6,311 nucleotides of DNA, taken from assembly GCA_035273885.1 (NCBI GenBank), contig DATEOR010000013.1, positions 1 through 6,311 on the forward strand. Reading direction: 5' to 3'. Below the pieces are notes generated by a model. The model had not been told where the DNA came from, made no database searches, and saw nothing but the letters and a program-made list of their open reading frames with translations. The stretch is from DATEOR01 sp035273885. Lineage in GTDB: Bacteria; Actinomycetota; Thermoleophilia; Gaiellales; Gaiellaceae. A program made the translations under genes and the position numbers. Shown here in pieces: positions 1 to 5,551 of the stretch (the first letter of the stretch is position 1; the number at the start of each line of letters is the position of its first letter).

Positions 1-1620
1 AGTCGAGCTCGGCGCCGTGTTGTCGATGCGGCGGTTCGAGATCGTTGCAGACGTGGCCTGGTTGCCGGCACCGTCGGTCGCGATCGCCTGGAAGTCGTAG
101 AGGCCGTCGGTGACCGTCGTCGTGTCGAAGGAGACGGAGTAGGGAGAGGTCGTGTCGGCCGAGCCGACATTCGTCCAGGTCCCGGCGCCGGCCGGCGACC
201 GCTGGAACTGGACCGAGGCGACGTAGGAGTCCGTGTCGCTCGCCGCAGAGGTCTGGAGAGTGATCGTGCCCGTGACCGGAGAGCCGGGATCGGTCATCGT
301 GACGCTCGGGTTCACGTTGTCGACCTTGAAGGCCGCCTGGTGGCCGTACACGCGTGCCGAGACGGTCGAGGTCGCGCTCACGTTTCCCGTCCCGCCTGCG
401 GTGACCTTGATCTCGTCGGCCGTCGAGCCGCTGATCCCGGTCGTATTGACGTCGCCGCGTTCGTTCCATCCGCCCGGAGGCGTGTAGCTCGAGTTGCTCG
501 CGCTGCCGAAGAACGCAAGGACGATGTCGTCGTTCGCTGTCGTCGTGACGCCGTTCGCGGTGACTGTCGTCGTGTTATTCGTGCTCGCAACCGTGCTCGA
601 CACGTCCAACGCCCCGCTCGACTTGACGCCGTAGTAGGCGGTCACGGTCGCCGCGGCCGCCTGCGAGCCCGTCCATGTGAAGGAGTACGACGCGGGCTCG
701 GAGCCGCCGGCGATCTTGTAGAAGCTCGCCTGTGTGGCCGCATTGGCCGCGGATCCCGACTGCACCGCCGTCCACCCAGAGCCGGCGATGCTCGCCGTCA
801 CGTTGCCGGTCACCATGACGTGCGCGACGAGCAGGTCGTTCGCCTGCACGCCGGTCGGCTTCGTGACCGAAACCGACGTGGCTCCGGTCGCGGAGCCCGT
901 CTGCGTGTTGCGGTGCGTGACGGCCGGATCGATGACGTAGGGGAGAGGAAGGCCGGCGTCGTCGAAGCGAAGCGTGAGCCACCAGCTGCCGCTCCGTTGC
1001 ACGACTTCCCAGCGCAGGCCCTTGGGCGAGACGTCCTTGCCCTTGTCGTCGAGGATCGCCGCCGGGGCGATCGAGACGTCGGTGAGCCTGTGCAGCTTCG
1101 TGTCGAGAAATGCGACCGCGCCGTCGTCACCGACGCGCGGGACCTGCTCCGTGTCGATGCGCCACTGCCATGTACGGAGGCCCTGCCGCTTCCGCACTGT
1201 CAGGAACTGCTCGAGGGTCGGACCGTCGACCAGGATCGTCTCGGCACCCTCGGCGATCGGGCGGGAGACACCGTTCTCGAAGCGGTGCCAGTCGCCCGCG
1301 GCCGCGCCCTGCGTCTCGAGTGTGACGGACGCGTTGTCGCTCCGGATTCGGAAGCTCGCGTCGGTGATGGCGAGTTCGACACCTTCCTCGGGATGCCTGA
1401 CGAGCGGAGCCTGGGAGTCGGCCGCCCCGAGCGCCTCGCTCAGGAACGCGGGGGGCCCGTCGGAGCCGGTGGGCGCGCCGAACTGCATGACCGCGAGGAA
1501 GATCGCCGCCGCGATCGCTGCGAACGCCGCGAAGCGGACATGGGACGGATTGCGAAGATCGGCGAGGCTCTCGGCTTCCGCCGAGCGCTCACCGGGCCGC
1601 AGTTCCGGAAAGTTCGCCAT
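1..1620 (-). CDS. Large membrane-anchored/secreted Ig-like repeat surface protein, N-terminal part (3' end beyond window)
   Basis: The minus strand reads from an ATG at 1620 to the window edge with no stop: 540 residues and no C-terminus. An in-frame TAG lies 13 codons upstream with no other start between, and GAGGA sits 10 nt before the ATG, so the start is secure. Residues 1-29 are polar (R22 and R29 flank it). Residues 30-47 form one Ala/Phe/Ile-rich membrane segment without a good signal-peptidase site, so it may be an uncleaved N-in anchor. Residues 50-240 are a beta-rich region ending in LPLPYVIDPAV (224-234), which resembles the 'YPVTIDP' element near the N-terminus of RHS/wall-associated repeat proteins. 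Residues 241-432 hold a duplicated beta module. Residues 437-531 are an Ig-like domain with a typical DGLYDFQAIATDRAGN ending, followed by the linker IDNTAPSST. That linker echoes VDNVNPSV at 433-440, so further Ig repeats probably follow. Likely a cell-surface or adhesion role; the ligand and exact function cannot be read. Confidence 0.85.
   Translation of the reverse strand, partial: MANFPELRPGERSAEAESLADLRNPSHVRFAAFAAIAAAIFLAVMQFGAPTGSDGPPAFLSEALGAADSQAPLVRHPEEGVELAITDASFRIRSDNASVTLETQGAAAGDWHRFENGVSRPIAEGAETILVDGPTLEQFLTVRKRQGLRTWQWRIDTEQVPRVGDDGAVAFLDTKLHRLTDVSIAPAAILDDKGKDVSPKGLRWEVVQRSGSWWLTLRFDDAGLPLPYVIDPAVTHRNTQTGSATGATSVSVTKPTGVQANDLLVAHVMVTGNVTASIAGSGWTAVQSGSAANAATQASFYKIAGGSEPASYSFTWTGSQAAAATVTAYYGVKSSGALDVSSTVASTNNTTTVTANGVTTTANDDIVLAFFGSASNSSYTPPGGWNERGDVNTTGISGSTADEIKVTAGGTGNVSATSTVSARVYGHQAAFKVDNVNPSVTMTDPGSPVTGTITLQTSAASDTDSYVASVQFQRSPAGAGTWTNVGSADTTSPYSVSFDTTTVTDGLYDFQAIATDGAGNQATSATISNRRIDNTAPSST
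325..900 (-). repeat. Internal duplication: two ~90-residue beta repeats within the surface protein
   Basis: Protein residues 241-333 and 347-432 align as two diverged copies. Copy A has GVQANDLLVAHV then SGWTAV; copy B has GVTTTANDDIVLAF then GGWNERGD. The Asn-to-Trp spacing is 22 residues in both (N261 to W283, N363 to W385). Next comes SFYKIAGG in A against DEIKVTAGG in B, one residue out of step, and each copy ends in a Thr/Ser/Ala strand closing at AYYGV or AAFKV. The copies are divergent at DNA level, so this is an old domain duplication and not a recent repeat. A beta-sandwich fold is inferred from alternating hydrophobic strands and Gly/Asn turns. Confidence 0.6.
1480..1533 (-). other. 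N-terminal transmembrane anchor of the surface protein
   Basis: Residues 30-47 are a continuous hydrophobic stretch of mainly Ala, Phe, Ile, Leu and Val, preceded by HVR and followed by a Gly/Pro/Asp-rich region. There is no A-x-A cleavage motif directly after it. It is best read as a signal anchor, or as a signal peptide with an unusually long n-region of about 29 residues. Confidence 0.7.
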
Positions 1621-1720
1621 AAGGTCTCTGTCCTCGCAACGCCTCCGGGCGCGCGATTCCTAGGCGAGAGATCGTCCGGCCAGGGGGCGGAGCGGCCTCG
1701 ATTCGGTAAGAGAACGGACT

Positions 1721-1738
1721 GAACTTCCCGAACTTCCC
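1721..1738. repeat. Perfect tandem direct repeat, 2 x GAACTTCCC, possible operator
   Basis: GAACTTCCC occurs at 1721-1729 and again immediately at 1730-1738. A 9-bp period is close to one helical turn, so two copies would face the same side of the DNA. The site is about 100 bp from each divergent start, where a regulator could act on both genes. The regulator is unknown, and the repeat could be chance. Confidence 0.4.
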
Positions 1739-1767
1739 TCGTTCGAGTGAGTTTTGGGCGCCATCAC

Positions 1768-1796
1768 TTGCTGGAAACCCGGGTCCGGGCCAGAAT
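1768..1796 (+). promoter_or_regulatory. Candidate sigma70-like promoter for the secreted protein
   Basis: TTGCTG at 1768-1773 (half-match to TTGACA) is followed after 17 bp by CAGAAT at 1791-1796 (4 of 6 to TATAAT). Transcription would begin near 1803, giving a leader of about 20 nt that contains the AAGGAG site. The spacing is good but both boxes are weak. Confidence 0.3.
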
Positions 1797-1811
1797 TCGA
1801 GAGTCCCCTCG

Positions 1812-1817
1812 AAGGAG
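1812..1817 (+). promoter_or_regulatory. Strong ribosome binding site AAGGAG
   Basis: AAGGAG lies 6 nt before the ATG at 1824. It is the best Shine-Dalgarno match in the window and fixes the start of the secreted-protein gene. It contrasts with the weak or absent sites before the mutase and the downstream nucleotidyltransferase. Confidence 0.8.
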
Positions 1818-1823
1818 AAAACC

Positions 1824-2369
1824 ATGCGGCACACGTCGAGAACAGCGGTTCTCTTTTTTTCGATCATCGCGTTGACTACAGGCAGCGCGGCTTTGGCAAC
1901 CGACGGCGAGTGGGCCTCCGCGGTGGACGCGGCTCAGGCCGTCGACCCGACGATCGTTCCCCCGACGACGATTGCGGGCGACGTTCGCGCTGTCGGCGGC
2001 GGCGACATCAACGGAGCGGGCACGAGCGGGAACTTCGCCCTTAGCGGCTTCCGCAAGGACGGCGACGTCCGCGGCAAGCTCACGCTCATCGGCTCCCAGG
2101 GCCAGGTGTTCCATGCCGACGTCGTCTGCATCGGCGCGGCGGTCACCCCGGACGGGACAAAGCTCGCACGTCTCGTGGGTCGGCTCACCGAGCCCGTGTT
2201 CTCGTTCCAGTCGCTCCTCTTCAACGTGAGCGACACGGGCCTTGCAGGCGGTGAAGGCGACACGTTCACCGGCTCCCTCTCGCCTGCGGCGCCGGAGGAC
2301 ATTCCCTGCGAGCCGACGCCCGGGATCGACCCGATCGCGCACGGGAACATCTCGATCGCCGTCGAGTAG
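1824..2369 (+). CDS. Secreted 181-residue protein of unknown function
   Basis: The start is set by AAGGAG 6 nt upstream. Residues 1-25 form a classical Sec signal peptide: basic MRHTSR, a hydrophobic core, then A-L-A before T26 (a good signal-peptidase I site at 25/26). There is no lipobox. The mature ~156-residue protein is acidic and rich in Gly, Asp, Val and Thr, with alternating strand-like segments (NFALSGF, KLTLIG, VFHADVVCIGAAV, ARLVGRL, NISIAV) that suggest a beta fold. It has only two cysteines, C102 and C162, which could form a disulfide outside the cell. The pattern 'G.F.LSGFRKDGDVRGKLTLIG' followed by a 'H.DV.CIG' segment recalls small secreted beta proteins common in actinobacteria (post-COAP-1-like), but this is resemblance from memory. 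It diverges from the large surface protein and has its own hairpin downstream, so it is probably monocistronic. No catalytic motif is visible. Confidence 0.8.
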   Translation: MRHTSRTAVLFFSIIALTTGSAALATDGEWASAVDAAQAVDPTIVPPTTIAGDVRAVGGGDINGAGTSGNFALSGFRKDGDVRGKLTLIGSQGQVFHADVVCIGAAVTPDGTKLARLVGRLTEPVFSFQSLLFNVSDTGLAGGEGDTFTGSLSPAAPEDIPCEPTPGIDPIAHGNISIAVE

Positions 2370-2378
2370 CGGATCACG

Positions 2379-2417
2379 CGCGGCCTCCGTGTCCGCAAGG
2401 TGGGCGCGGAGGCCGCG
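2379..2417 (+). terminator. GC-rich hairpin after the secreted-protein gene (terminator-like, no U-tract)
   Basis: CGCGGCCTCCG at 2379-2389 is the perfect reverse complement of 2407-2417 (11 bp). The stem can extend inward through G-C and G-U pairs to about 17 bp with a 5-nt loop near 2396-2400. It starts 10 nt after the stop at 2369. No run of T follows, so it is not a textbook intrinsic terminator; actinobacterial terminators often lack the U-tract. The right arm contains GGAGG (2408-2412), the only Shine-Dalgarno-like sequence before the mutase, so in a read-through transcript that site would be hidden in the stem. Confidence 0.6.
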
Positions 2418-2423
2418 TAGAAT
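2418..2423 (+). promoter_or_regulatory. Candidate -10 box (TAGAAT) for a leaderless mutase mRNA
   Basis: TAGAAT matches 5 of 6 bases of TATAAT and lies directly after the hairpin. Eight bases separate it from the ATG at 2432, the spacing expected if transcription begins at that A. The nearest Shine-Dalgarno-like GGAGG is 19 nt from the ATG and locked in the hairpin, which fits leaderless initiation, a common mode in actinobacteria. No good -35 box is seen. Confidence 0.45.
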
Positions 2424-2431
2424 GAGTGCGC

Positions 2432-4096
2432 ATGGCCACAGCTGAGGAACGGAGGCGCGCCCACGCCACCGACGAGTGGCGGCGTGCCCTCTACGAGCAG
2501 AGCCCGGAGCGCGAGGCGCTCTTCTCGACGATGTCGGGGCTCGAGAACGAGCCGCTCTACACGCCCGAGAACGTCGCGATCGACTACGAACGCGACCTCG
2601 GCTACCCGGGCGCCTTCCCGTACACCCGCGGGGTCTATCCCTCCATGTACCGAGGGCGGCTCTGGACGATGCGCCAGTTCGCCGGCTTCGGCACCGCCGA
2701 GGAGACGAACGCGCGCTTCCGCTATTTGCTGGACCACGGGCAGACGGGCCTCTCGACGGCCTTCGACATGCCGACCCTGATGGGCTACGACTCGGACCAT
2801 CCCAGGTCGCTCGGCGAGGTCGGGCGCGAGGGCGTCGCCATCGACTCGCTCGAGGACATGGAGCAGCTCTTCGCGGGGATCCCGCTGGGCGAGGTGTCGA
2901 CCTCGATGACGATCAACGCACCGGCCGCGATGCTCCTCGCCTTCTACATCTGCGTCGCGGAGGAGCAGGGAGTCCCGCAGGACAAGCTGCGCGGGACGAT
3001 CCAGACGGACATCCTCAAGGAGTACATCGCGCAGAAGGAATGGATCTTCCCGCCCGAGCCCTCGATGCGGCTCTGCGTGGACATGATCGAGTACTGCGCG
3101 CGCAACGTCCCGCTCTGGCACCCGGTCTCGATCTCGGGGTACCACATCCGCGAGGCCGGCTCGACCGCCGCGCAGGAACTCGCCTTCACGCTCGCCGACG
3201 GATTCGCCTATGTCGAGGCCGGTATCGAGCGTGGGCTCGACGTGGACGACTTCGCTCCGCGCCTTTCGTTCTTCTTCAACGCACACATCGACTTCTTCGA
3301 AGAGGTGGCGAAGTACCGGGCCGCCCGGCGGATCTGGGCCCGAGAGCTACGCGAACGCTACGGGGCGAAGAACCCGCGCTCGTGGCTCATGCGCTTCCAC
3401 GCGCAGACCGCCGGCGTCTCGCTGACCGCGCAGCAGCCGGAGGTGAACATCGTGCGGACCGCGCTCGAGGCGCTGGCCGCGGTTCTCGGCGGCTGCCAGT
3501 CGCTCCACACCAACTCCTTCGACGAGGCGCTCGCGCTCCCGACGGAGCACGCGGTGAAGCTCGCCCTGCGCACGCAGCAGGTGATCGCGCACGAGACCGG
3601 AGTGGCGAGCACGATCGACCCGCTCGGGGGCTCGTACTACCTCGAGGACCTGACCAACCGGCTCGAGCAGGAGGCCTACGACTACTTCGGGCGCATCCGC
3701 GAGCTCGGCGGCGTCGTCGAGGCGATCAAGGAGAACTTCTTCCAGCGCGAGATCGCCGAGGCCTCGTTCCGGTTCCAGAGCGAGGTCGAAAGGGGCGAGC
3801 GCGTCATCGTCGGCGTGAACCGGTTCGAGGATCCCGACGAGCGCGAGGTCGAGATCCTCAAGATCGACGCGGCCCTCGAGCAGAAGCAGATCGATCGCGT
3901 CCAGAGCCTCCGCGCGCGGCGCGACTCTGCGTCCGCCGAGTCGGCGCTGGCCCGGCTCAAGCGCGACGCGGCCGAGGCCGACACCAACCTCATGCCGGCG
4001 ATCATCGACGCCTCTCGCGCCTACGTGACCATGGGCGAGATGTGTGACTCCCTTCGAGCTGTGTGGGGCGTTTGGCGGGAGACCCCCGTCTTCTAG
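2432..4096 (+). CDS. icmA: Isobutyryl-CoA mutase-type acyl-CoA mutase, large subunit (adenosylcobalamin-dependent)
   Basis: This 554-residue protein is the substrate-binding TIM-barrel half of a coenzyme B12-dependent acyl-CoA mutase, which moves the CoA-carbonyl group by a radical route. Family landmarks are YPGAFPYTRGVYPSMYRGR (58-76), the MRQFAGFG loop, GLSTAFDMPTLMGYDSDHP, TIQTDILKEY, SISGYHIREAG with Y237 and H238 (equivalent to MutB Tyr243/His244), FAPRLSFFF and QSLHTNSFDEA. By alignment from memory, MutB Tyr89 is Phe83 here and Arg207 is Gln201. These are the pair reported for isobutyryl-CoA mutase (Phe80/Gln198), so a monocarboxylic isobutyryl/butyryl-CoA substrate is likelier than methylmalonyl-CoA. 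Length fits IcmA (~566). The B12-binding DxHxxG domain is absent, so a separate small subunit is needed; none is in the window. It ends WGVWRETPVF, like stand-alone large subunits. I chose the ATG at 2432; GTG at 2426 adds two residues. Third codon positions are almost all G/C. Confidence 0.88.
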   Translation: MATAEERRRAHATDEWRRALYEQSPEREALFSTMSGLENEPLYTPENVAIDYERDLGYPGAFPYTRGVYPSMYRGRLWTMRQFAGFGTAEETNARFRYLLDHGQTGLSTAFDMPTLMGYDSDHPRSLGEVGREGVAIDSLEDMEQLFAGIPLGEVSTSMTINAPAAMLLAFYICVAEEQGVPQDKLRGTIQTDILKEYIAQKEWIFPPEPSMRLCVDMIEYCARNVPLWHPVSISGYHIREAGSTAAQELAFTLADGFAYVEAGIERGLDVDDFAPRLSFFFNAHIDFFEEVAKYRAARRIWARELRERYGAKNPRSWLMRFHAQTAGVSLTAQQPEVNIVRTALEALAAVLGGCQSLHTNSFDEALALPTEHAVKLALRTQQVIAHETGVASTIDPLGGSYYLEDLTNRLEQEAYDYFGRIRELGGVVEAIKENFFQREIAEASFRFQSEVERGERVIVGVNRFEDPDEREVEILKIDAALEQKQIDRVQSLRARRDSASAESALARLKRDAAEADTNLMPAIIDASRAYVTMGEMCDSLRAVWGVWRETPVF

Positions 4097-4117
4097 GCGC
4101 TCTTTAATTCGAGGCCA

Positions 4118-4747
4118 GTGAGCAACAACGGAGAACTGCTCTCGATCGAGGGCCTGAGCCGCCAGTTCGGGGCAAAGGAGGTCATCCGCTCGTTCGACCT
4201 CTCGGCCGAGCCGGGCCGGCGCATCGCGCTCTGGGGGCCGAACGGCTCGGGGAAAAGCACGGTGCTTCGGTGTGTCGCCGGGACGCTCATGCCCTCGGCC
4301 GGATCCGTCTTGATCGGCGGCCACCGCGCCGGCGAGCTCGCGGCGCGCCGTCTTGTCGGTGCATCGCTCGCGCAGGAGCGCTCGTTCTACCTCCGTCTGA
4401 GCGGGCGGACAAATCTCCTCTTCTTCGCCCGGATCCGCTACGACAATCGCCGCGAAGGCATGCGCGCCGTCGACGGGCTCATCGAGGAGCTTGAGATCGC
4501 GGACATCGCTGCGCAGCGGGTCGACCGTTGTTCGACCGGGATGGTGCAGCAACTGGGTATCGCGCGGGCCCTGATCGGAGAACCGGCCGTTCTCCTTTTG
4601 GACGAGCCGACGCGGTCGCTTGACGCTGACGCGAGAGCCCGTCTCTGGGGGGCCCTCGAACGGCGGCCCAAGACGGTGGCGCTGATCGCAACCCATCTCG
4701 ACGAGGACGTGAAACTCTGTGACGAACGCGTTTCCTTTCCCGTTTAG
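4118..4747 (+). CDS. ABC-2-type exporter ATP-binding protein (minimal, 209 residues)
   Basis: This is the ATPase of an ABC exporter, acting at the inner face of the membrane with the permease encoded next. Visible motifs are Walker A GPNGSGKST (40-48), Q-loop Q86 followed by RSFYLRLSGRTNL, a degenerate signature STGM in CSTGMVQQLGIAR (138-150), Walker B VLLLDEP (158-164), D-loop SLD (167-169) and the switch histidine H193. The STGM signature is usual for drug, polysaccharide or peptide exporters of the ABC-2 class. The start is GTG with GAGG 3 nt upstream; an in-frame stop (that of the mutase, at 4094) excludes an earlier start. The protein ends only 16 residues after the switch histidine, lacking the C-terminal extension of ~300-residue NatA/DrrA-like ATPases. 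Its last 29 nt overlap the permease gene, implying coupled translation. The mutase is 21 nt upstream, so read-through is possible without a functional link. Confidence 0.9.
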   Translation: MSNNGELLSIEGLSRQFGAKEVIRSFDLSAEPGRRIALWGPNGSGKSTVLRCVAGTLMPSAGSVLIGGHRAGELAARRLVGASLAQERSFYLRLSGRTNLLFFARIRYDNRREGMRAVDGLIEELEIADIAAQRVDRCSTGMVQQLGIARALIGEPAVLLLDEPTRSLDADARARLWGALERRPKTVALIATHLDEDVKLCDERVSFPV

Positions 4748-5549
4748 CATCCCGCGCCTCGGCGTGATCGCGGCCCTTGTCCGTCGCGACTACCTCGTCC
4801 AGCGCTCATACCGACTCGCGTTCGTCCTGGATCTCTTCTACGGGGTCATCAACCTGCTGGTCTTCTTTTTCATCTCGCAGACGTTCGACGACACGAGTAC
4901 GCAGGATCTCGACGGTGCGCCCAGCTATTTCGCGTTCGCCTCGATCGGTATCGCGATCACGATCGTCCTCCAGGCAGCGAGCGGCGGCCTCGCGCATCGC
5001 ATCCGAGAAGAGCAGCTGACCGGGACGCTCGAGGCCCTGACGGCGCAGCCGATCACCACCCCCGAGCTTTCCTTCGGCCTCGCGGCATTCCAGTTCGGCT
5101 TCGGCATGCTTCGCGCCGCGTTCTATCTGCTGCTCAGCGCCCTCATGTTCGGCGTGAGCTTTGCGGATACGGACTGGGTCGGCTTCATCACCATCCTCAT
5201 CACATCCGGGGCTGCACTCGCGAGCATCGGCGTCGTCTTGGGCGCCATCGTTCTCGTCATGAAGAGGGGGGAAGTCCTCACCGGCGCCGTCACATTCGCG
5301 ATGGGGCTCGTCAGCGGCGCATACTTTCCGACCGACGTCTTGCCGTCGTGGTTGCAGGCGCTCGGAAGCATCATGCCGACTCGCTTTGCCTTCGACGGGT
5401 TGCGTGCCGCGATCTTCCAGGGCGGGGGCTGGGGCGGCGACGCGCTCGCTCTCATCGCCTTTGCCCTCGTCGGCCTCCCGCTGGGCGTCTGGTGCTTCGG
5501 CCGCGGGCTGCTCCACTCGCGCCGCGCGGGGACGATCTCGCAATACTAG
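4719..5549 (+). CDS. ABC-2-type transporter permease (276 residues, ~6 TM)
   Basis: This is the membrane subunit that pairs with the preceding ATPase. About six hydrophobic segments are visible at residues ~33-53, 69-87, 117-146, 153-180, 187-205 and 241-262. Between the second and third lies EEQLTGTLEALTAQP (97-111), the conserved cytoplasmic 'E..GTLE.L...P' region of ABC-2 permeases. After the fifth is GAYFPTDVLPSWLQALGSIM with MPTRFAFDGLR (200-229), the family's signature loop 'yFP...LP.wl......P.t...dglR'. The start is GTG at 4719, inside the ATPase gene, with GAGGA 11 nt upstream. One ATPase plus one permease gene means the exporter probably works as A2B2. The substrate cannot be read; relatives move antibiotics, lantibiotic or lasso-type peptides, lipids or surface polysaccharides. 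Confidence 0.88.
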   Translation: MTNAFPFPFSIPRLGVIAALVRRDYLVQRSYRLAFVLDLFYGVINLLVFFFISQTFDDTSTQDLDGAPSYFAFASIGIAITIVLQAASGGLAHRIREEQLTGTLEALTAQPITTPELSFGLAAFQFGFGMLRAAFYLLLSALMFGVSFADTDWVGFITILITSGAALASIGVVLGAIVLVMKRGEVLTGAVTFAMGLVSGAYFPTDVLPSWLQALGSIMPTRFAFDGLRAAIFQGGGWGGDALALIAFALVGLPLGVWCFGRGLLHSRRAGTISQY

Positions 5550-5551
5550 CC

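Larger units (their letters stand above)
1621..1823. promoter_or_regulatory. Divergent intergenic control region between two exported-protein genes
   Basis: These 203 bp separate the starts of the left surface protein (minus) and the 181-residue secreted protein (plus), so both promoters must lie here unless a start lies inside a gene. The segment contains a tandem 9-bp repeat, a weak sigma70-like promoter for the plus gene and its ribosome binding site. For the minus gene I see no convincing -35/-10 pair. No ORF here has coding character. Confidence 0.6.

Noticed and set aside
340..1722. 460-residue plus-strand open frame
   Set aside because: It is antisense to the left surface-protein gene, whose translation shows clear Ig-like and anchor features. 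The plus product is Arg/Gly/Ala-rich with no motif and reads as a GC-bias shadow.
1778..1789. Small CCCGGG/TCCGGG inverted repeat in the divergent region
   Set aside because: The match is short and GC-only, expected by chance at this base composition, and has no supporting context.
2426..2431. GTG at 2426 as the mutase start
   Set aside because: It adds only Met-Arg before the ATG and has no well-placed ribosome site. The ATG at 2432 fits the TAGAAT leaderless spacing better, though GTG is not excluded.
1934..3286. 450-residue minus-strand open frame
   Set aside because: It runs antisense across two well-supported genes (secreted protein and mutase), has Arg/Glu/Val-rich composition and no recognisable domain.
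2476..4047. 523-residue plus-strand frame inside the mutase
   Set aside because: It is an alternative frame of the mutase gene, rich in Arg/Gly/Ala with no family signature, while the other frame matches acyl-CoA mutase throughout.
2432..4096. Mutase as a full methylmalonyl-CoA mutase with its own B12 domain
   Set aside because: The protein ends at 554 residues after the barrel domain, with no DxHxxG cobalamin motif, and the substrate-site Tyr/Arg pair is Phe/Gln.
3347..4750. 467-residue minus-strand open frame
   Set aside because: Antisense shadow of the mutase C-terminal half and the ABC ATPase, with no motif and biased composition.
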